A DNA stretch of 64,000 bases, from positions 62,001 through 126,000 of the forward strand of contig CAJGCV010000001.1 in NCBI GenBank assembly GCA_904501915.1, in the 5' to 3' direction. The stretch's first letter is position 1. Each line of letters opens with the position of its first letter. The notes beneath the pieces are model-generated. The model was given only the letters and a program-made list of their open reading frames with translations, did no database searches and was not told the DNA's origin. Both the position numbers and the translations under genes were made by a program. The DNA is from an uncultured Akkermansia sp. (GTDB lineage: Bacteria; Verrucomicrobiota; Verrucomicrobiia; Verrucomicrobiales; Akkermansiaceae). Below are positions 61,437-64,000 of the stretch, piece after piece.

Positions 61437-61464
61437 TTGCTTTTATAAAAGCTTTTGCTACAAT
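61437..61464 (+). promoter_or_regulatory. Promoter of the epimerase gene
   Basis: TTGCTT, 16 bases, TACAAT. Leader about 32 bases with no Shine-Dalgarno motif before the ATG at 61503. pyrD may be read from here too. Confidence 0.5.
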
Positions 61465-61502
61465 ACCGCGCACCTGAATCTCCATCTTTTTTACACCGAA
61501 CC

Positions 61503-62534
61503 ATGAAAATCCTCATCACAGGCGCAGCAGGCTTCATCGGATATCATGTAACGAAACGTTTGCTTGATAGCGGACACACCGTTGTGGGTATCGACAATGT
61601 CTGCAACAATAAAGACCTTGAAATGAAGTATGCGCGTCTGCGACTTCTCGGGATTACGGCAGAAGATATTGAGCCGCTCAAAGAGCTCGAGGGCATCAAC
61701 AAGTTCCGGTTCATAATGATGGACATTCTTGATAAAGAATCCATCGAGACCCTCTGCAAGAAGGAAAGCTTCGATACCATCCTTCACCTGGCCGCGCTCA
61801 CAGGCACAACGACGGCAAACATGAAACCCGCCTTGTTCTACGAAACAAACGTAACAGGCACCATAAACATGCTTGAAGCAAGCCGCCACTACGGGGTGCA
61901 GCATTTCTTCTTTGCTTCCAGCTCCACCGTTTACAGCGCCCAGGCATCATCTCCCCTGCAGGAAGAAGACCATGTGGATACGCCGGTGAACATGTACGCC
62001 GCAACCAAGCGTTCTGCAGAGCTCCTCTGTTATACGTATGCAAAAGCCTACGGCATGCCTATCACTATTTTCCGACTTTTCACCGTGTACGGCAGCTGGA
62101 GTCGCCCGGATTCCATCCCCATGCAGATAGCAGACCGCATTATGAAGGGACGCAGAGTCCGCATCATGAACAATGGCATGCTGATTCGCGATTTCACTTA
62201 CATTGATGACCTGCTTGAAGGCATGGAAGCCGCCTTATCAAACCAGCCTTACGCGCTCAACGGTGTTCCCTATGCCCTTTACAACGTGGGACGTGGCAAA
62301 CCTGTTTCTCTCATGGCATTTACCCAGGCTATGGAACATGCACTTGGTAAAACAACCGAAATCATGACCGATCCCACATCGCCCTACCTCAATGGAGAAC
62401 TTGTTGAGATGTATGCGGACAGCTCCAAACTTGAGCGGGAACTGGCATACTCCCCCGTATGGGATCATAACGAAGCCCTCCCCCTCTTTGCCGAATGGTT
62501 CCTTGAACACTACGGCAAAACATTCCACATGTAA
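61503..62534 (+). CDS. NAD-dependent nucleotide-sugar epimerase (UDP-glucuronate 4-epimerase-like)
   Basis: 343-residue extended short-chain dehydrogenase: Rossmann loop GAAGFIGYHV, DILD, HLAALTGT, the SSSTVY serine, the Y-A-A-T-K catalytic dyad and a sugar-binding LFTVYG with a late RDFTYIDDLL. Such enzymes make UDP-galacturonate or related sugars for surface polysaccharides. The segment usually reading HLAAQAGVR is HLAALTGTTT, so substrate prediction is uncertain. ATG 61503 is taken because the frame upstream lies in the promoter. Confidence 0.88.
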   Translation: MKILITGAAGFIGYHVTKRLLDSGHTVVGIDNVCNNKDLEMKYARLRLLGITAEDIEPLKELEGINKFRFIMMDILDKESIETLCKKESFDTILHLAALTGTTTANMKPALFYETNVTGTINMLEASRHYGVQHFFFASSSTVYSAQASSPLQEEDHVDTPVNMYAATKRSAELLCYTYAKAYGMPITIFRLFTVYGSWSRPDSIPMQIADRIMKGRRVRIMNNGMLIRDFTYIDDLLEGMEAALSNQPYALNGVPYALYNVGRGKPVSLMAFTQAMEHALGKTTEIMTDPTSPYLNGELVEMYADSSKLERELAYSPVWDHNEALPLFAEWFLEHYGKTFHM

Positions 62535-62557
62535 CTTTTTCATACCCCCATCTATTC

Positions 62558-63607
62558 GTGTCTCCTTATCTATACCAACTGGCCAAGAAGTTTTTATTCT
62601 GTCTTGATCCTGAAACAGCCCACAAAGTCACCCTTGCCGGACTGCGCACAGCAGAAAAACTGGGAATACTTCCCGCGCTGGTCGGGGGCGCTCCTGTGGA
62701 GGACCCTGTTACCGTCATGGGACTCCGATTCCCGAACAGGGTCGGACTGGCTGCCGGCATGGATAAAGAAGCCAATACGGTGGCGGCATTCGGACATCTC
62801 GGCTTTGGTTTTGTGGAAGTTGGCACACTTACACCCCGACCGCAGCCAGGCAACCCGAAACCCAGGCTTTTCCGCTGTATTCCGCAGCAGGCAATCATTA
62901 ACCACATGGGAATCAATAACCCTGGCGTTGAGGAAGGTGTGGCAAACATTCGCCGCACACGGCATTTCAACGGCGTACTGGGCGTAAACATCAGCAAAAA
63001 CAAAGTCACACCAAATGCAGAAGCGCACCAGGATTATCTGGCATGTCTCCGCGCCGTGTGGGATGTTGCTGATTACGTTGCCATCAACTTCTCCTGCCCC
63101 AATGTTCCGAACCTGCAGGACCTGGCTAAGGCAGACAGCGCAGCCGATTTGCTGGCGCTCATGAAGAGCGAACAGGCCAACCTCTCGTCTGAAACCGGAC
63201 GCTACGTACCGCTCGTCATGAAAGTGTCGCCGGATATGAGCGAAAGCCAGATCCGCGAACTCTCGCAGGTATTCATGGACAGCCAGCTTGACGGTCTTAT
63301 CTGCACCAATACCACAACCACGCGCGCCGGGGTCGAAAGCTCTCCTCACGCATCTCAAAGCGGCGGCATGTCTGGCAAGCCCCTGTACAACCGAGCCAAT
63401 GAAACGCTCGAGGCTTTTGCTAAGGAGCTTAAGGGCAGCATCCCGATTATAGGAGTAGGCGGCATTACCACACCAGAAGATGCGGTAAAAAAGATTCAGG
63501 CAGGAGCCTCGCTTGTACAGCTTTACAGCGGATTCATCTACAATGGCCCCCCCCTGGTGGAAGCATCTGCACGGGCCATCCGCGAACATTGCCCGGCGCA
63601 AGTGTAA
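62558..63607 (+). CDS. pyrD: Dihydroorotate dehydrogenase, quinone-dependent (class 2)
   Basis: Oxidises dihydroorotate to orotate in pyrimidine synthesis, passing electrons to quinone at the inner membrane. 349 residues: the amphipathic N-terminus of class 2 (YLYQLAKKFLFCLDPETAH), GLAAGMDKEA, VEVGTLTPRPQPGNPKPRLFR (seen as PRPQPGNPKPR), INFSCPN with the catalytic Ser, and IIGVGGI for FMN phosphate binding. NHMGINN replaces the more usual NRMGFNN. The start is GTG at 62558, 23 bases after the epimerase stop. Confidence 0.95.
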   Translation: MSPYLYQLAKKFLFCLDPETAHKVTLAGLRTAEKLGILPALVGGAPVEDPVTVMGLRFPNRVGLAAGMDKEANTVAAFGHLGFGFVEVGTLTPRPQPGNPKPRLFRCIPQQAIINHMGINNPGVEEGVANIRRTRHFNGVLGVNISKNKVTPNAEAHQDYLACLRAVWDVADYVAINFSCPNVPNLQDLAKADSAADLLALMKSEQANLSSETGRYVPLVMKVSPDMSESQIRELSQVFMDSQLDGLICTNTTTTRAGVESSPHASQSGGMSGKPLYNRANETLEAFAKELKGSIPIIGVGGITTPEDAVKKIQAGASLVQLYSGFIYNGPPLVEASARAIREHCPAQV

Positions 63608-63633
63608 CAGCTCCGAGCCAAGACAGCTCCTCA

Positions 63634-63665
63634 GCGATTCTCTCCAAGCGGAGAGAATCGCCTTT
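63634..63665 (+). terminator. Terminator after pyrD
   Basis: Perfect 12-bp stem (63634-63645 with 63650-63661), loop AAGC, then CTTTGTGTT. Confidence 0.75.
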
Positions 63666-63708
63666 GTGTTCTAACGCGCGTTTTCACTCAAAAATCCACA
63701 TTTGGGGT

Positions 63709-63737
63709 TTGCAAGCCTGCGGATAATGTGATATTAT
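63709..63737 (+). promoter_or_regulatory. Promoter of the gene at the right edge
   Basis: TTGCAA, 17 bases, TATTAT. Leader about 28 bases with no Shine-Dalgarno motif. Confidence 0.55.
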
Positions 63738-63771
63738 GCGGTACGAAGTACAATTTCACCAGTTTTACATC

Positions 63772-64000
63772 ATGAAGAAGACTCTTTTTTCACTGCTCGC
63801 TTTAACCGTATCTCTGGCACATGCCGAACAGGTGTACACCATTGTGCTTGCTTCGGGCGAACAATTCAGCAATTGCTCTATTGTTGAAAAAAATGCTCAA
63901 AACACTAAATTTTCCGGGACAGACAGCAACGGTAAATTAGTAACCAAAGAAGTTCCCGCTGCAGAAATTACTTCCATGAATGAAGTATCTGCAGAAAAAC
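63772..64000 (+). CDS. Exported protein, N-terminal part only
   Basis: Starts at ATG 63772 and runs off the window after 76 codons without a stop. A clear signal peptide (MKKTLFSLLALTVSLAHA, cleavage after the last Ala) is followed by a small-residue and Thr/Ser-rich segment (VYTIVLASGEQFSNC; SGTDSNGKLVTKEVP), which has the look of a beta-rich domain start. No family can be named from this fragment. Confidence 0.65.
   Translation, partial: MKKTLFSLLALTVSLAHAEQVYTIVLASGEQFSNCSIVEKNAQNTKFSGTDSNGKLVTKEVPAAEITSMNEVSAEK

Noticed and set aside
62594..63601. 335-codon frame opposite pyrD
   Set aside because: Mirror of pyrD third-position bias; no signal, domain or promoter.
1..64000. Search by eye for tRNA genes (GTTCRANNC loops with acceptor stems)
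   Set aside because: GGTTC-like stretches occur but none has a matching acceptor stem and anticodon arm; none reported, though this visual search is not exhaustive.

Overview
The window is a dense bacterial chromosome segment (mid-to-high GC, about 57 protein genes on both strands, most in short overlapping operons). I see no tRNA, rRNA, CRISPR array, prophage or insertion sequence. The gene set points to a diderm: CMP-Kdo synthesis, an LpxL-type acyltransferase fused to a heptosyltransferase-like domain, lipoproteins, MurJ, DsbD and a periplasmic metal-binding protein. Secreted GH20 hexosaminidase, a PEP-CTERM tail remnant, GatB, an mcsA-mcsB-clpC operon and many small envelope proteins fit Verrucomicrobiota. 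An Akkermansia-like mucus degrader is my best guess, but this is inference, since no marker gene such as rRNA is present.

Layout. 1-3.1 kb: end of tlyA, then convergent recG and an amidase lipoprotein. 3.2-10.7 kb: GH20 hexosaminidase, an FKBP-type isomerase, and an operon ppiC-aroA-dnaG. 10.7-11.3 kb: two His-rich small lipoproteins. 11.5-15.7 kb: a UvrD/PcrA helicase and dsbD. 15.8-20.1 kb (minus): gatB with a secreted unknown, and mutL. 20.2-25.5 kb: mcsA-mcsB-clpC plus a PA14-like secreted protein. 25.6-27.2 kb: kdsB-uppS. 27.4-29.5 kb (minus): ilvA-maf. 29.7-34.6 kb: a metal ABC transporter operon (binding protein, ATPase, permease) that contains a secreted CBM9/glycoside-hydrolase-like gene. 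34.7-36.5 kb: a pseudopilin and DAHP synthase. 36.5-39.1 kb: ruvB, an amidase and two small genes. 39.1-46.9 kb (minus): hom-lysC-TPR-TPR-murJ. 47.0-47.3 kb: a probable structured RNA. 47.3-51.4 kb: a D,D-carboxypeptidase, two unknown envelope proteins and the acyltransferase/GT9 fusion. 51.5-56.2 kb (minus): sufT, a GT14-like transferase, a HELTH membrane protein and recJ. 56.3-59.8 kb: an NhaC antiporter and the convergent operon rppH-trmO-serine hydrolase. 59.9-64 kb: a lipoprotein, FAH-family enzyme, sugar epimerase, pyrD and a partial secreted protein.

Transcription signals are unusually legible. I could read more than twenty sigma-70-like promoters of the form TTGNNN-N16-18-TANNNT. In about half of them the -10 box ends only 6-9 bases before the start codon, so the mRNA should begin at or next to the ATG/GTG. 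Genes with longer leaders show no Shine-Dalgarno sequence. Together this suggests widespread leaderless and SD-independent initiation, and it fixes several start codons (mutL, rppH, nhaC-like gene, ppiC, the amidase lipoprotein).

Most notable biology: an unassigned structured RNA with its own promoter upstream of the carboxypeptidase gene; a metal importer operon with an embedded secreted glycan-active protein and a His-rich ATPase N-terminus; three His-rich secreted mini-proteins, one only 50 residues long; an McsB-like protein that has lost the phosphagen-kinase signature although it sits in an intact mcsA-mcsB-clpC operon; a MutL without its endonuclease motifs; a MurJ with an extra periplasmic domain; and an LpxL-GT9 fusion.
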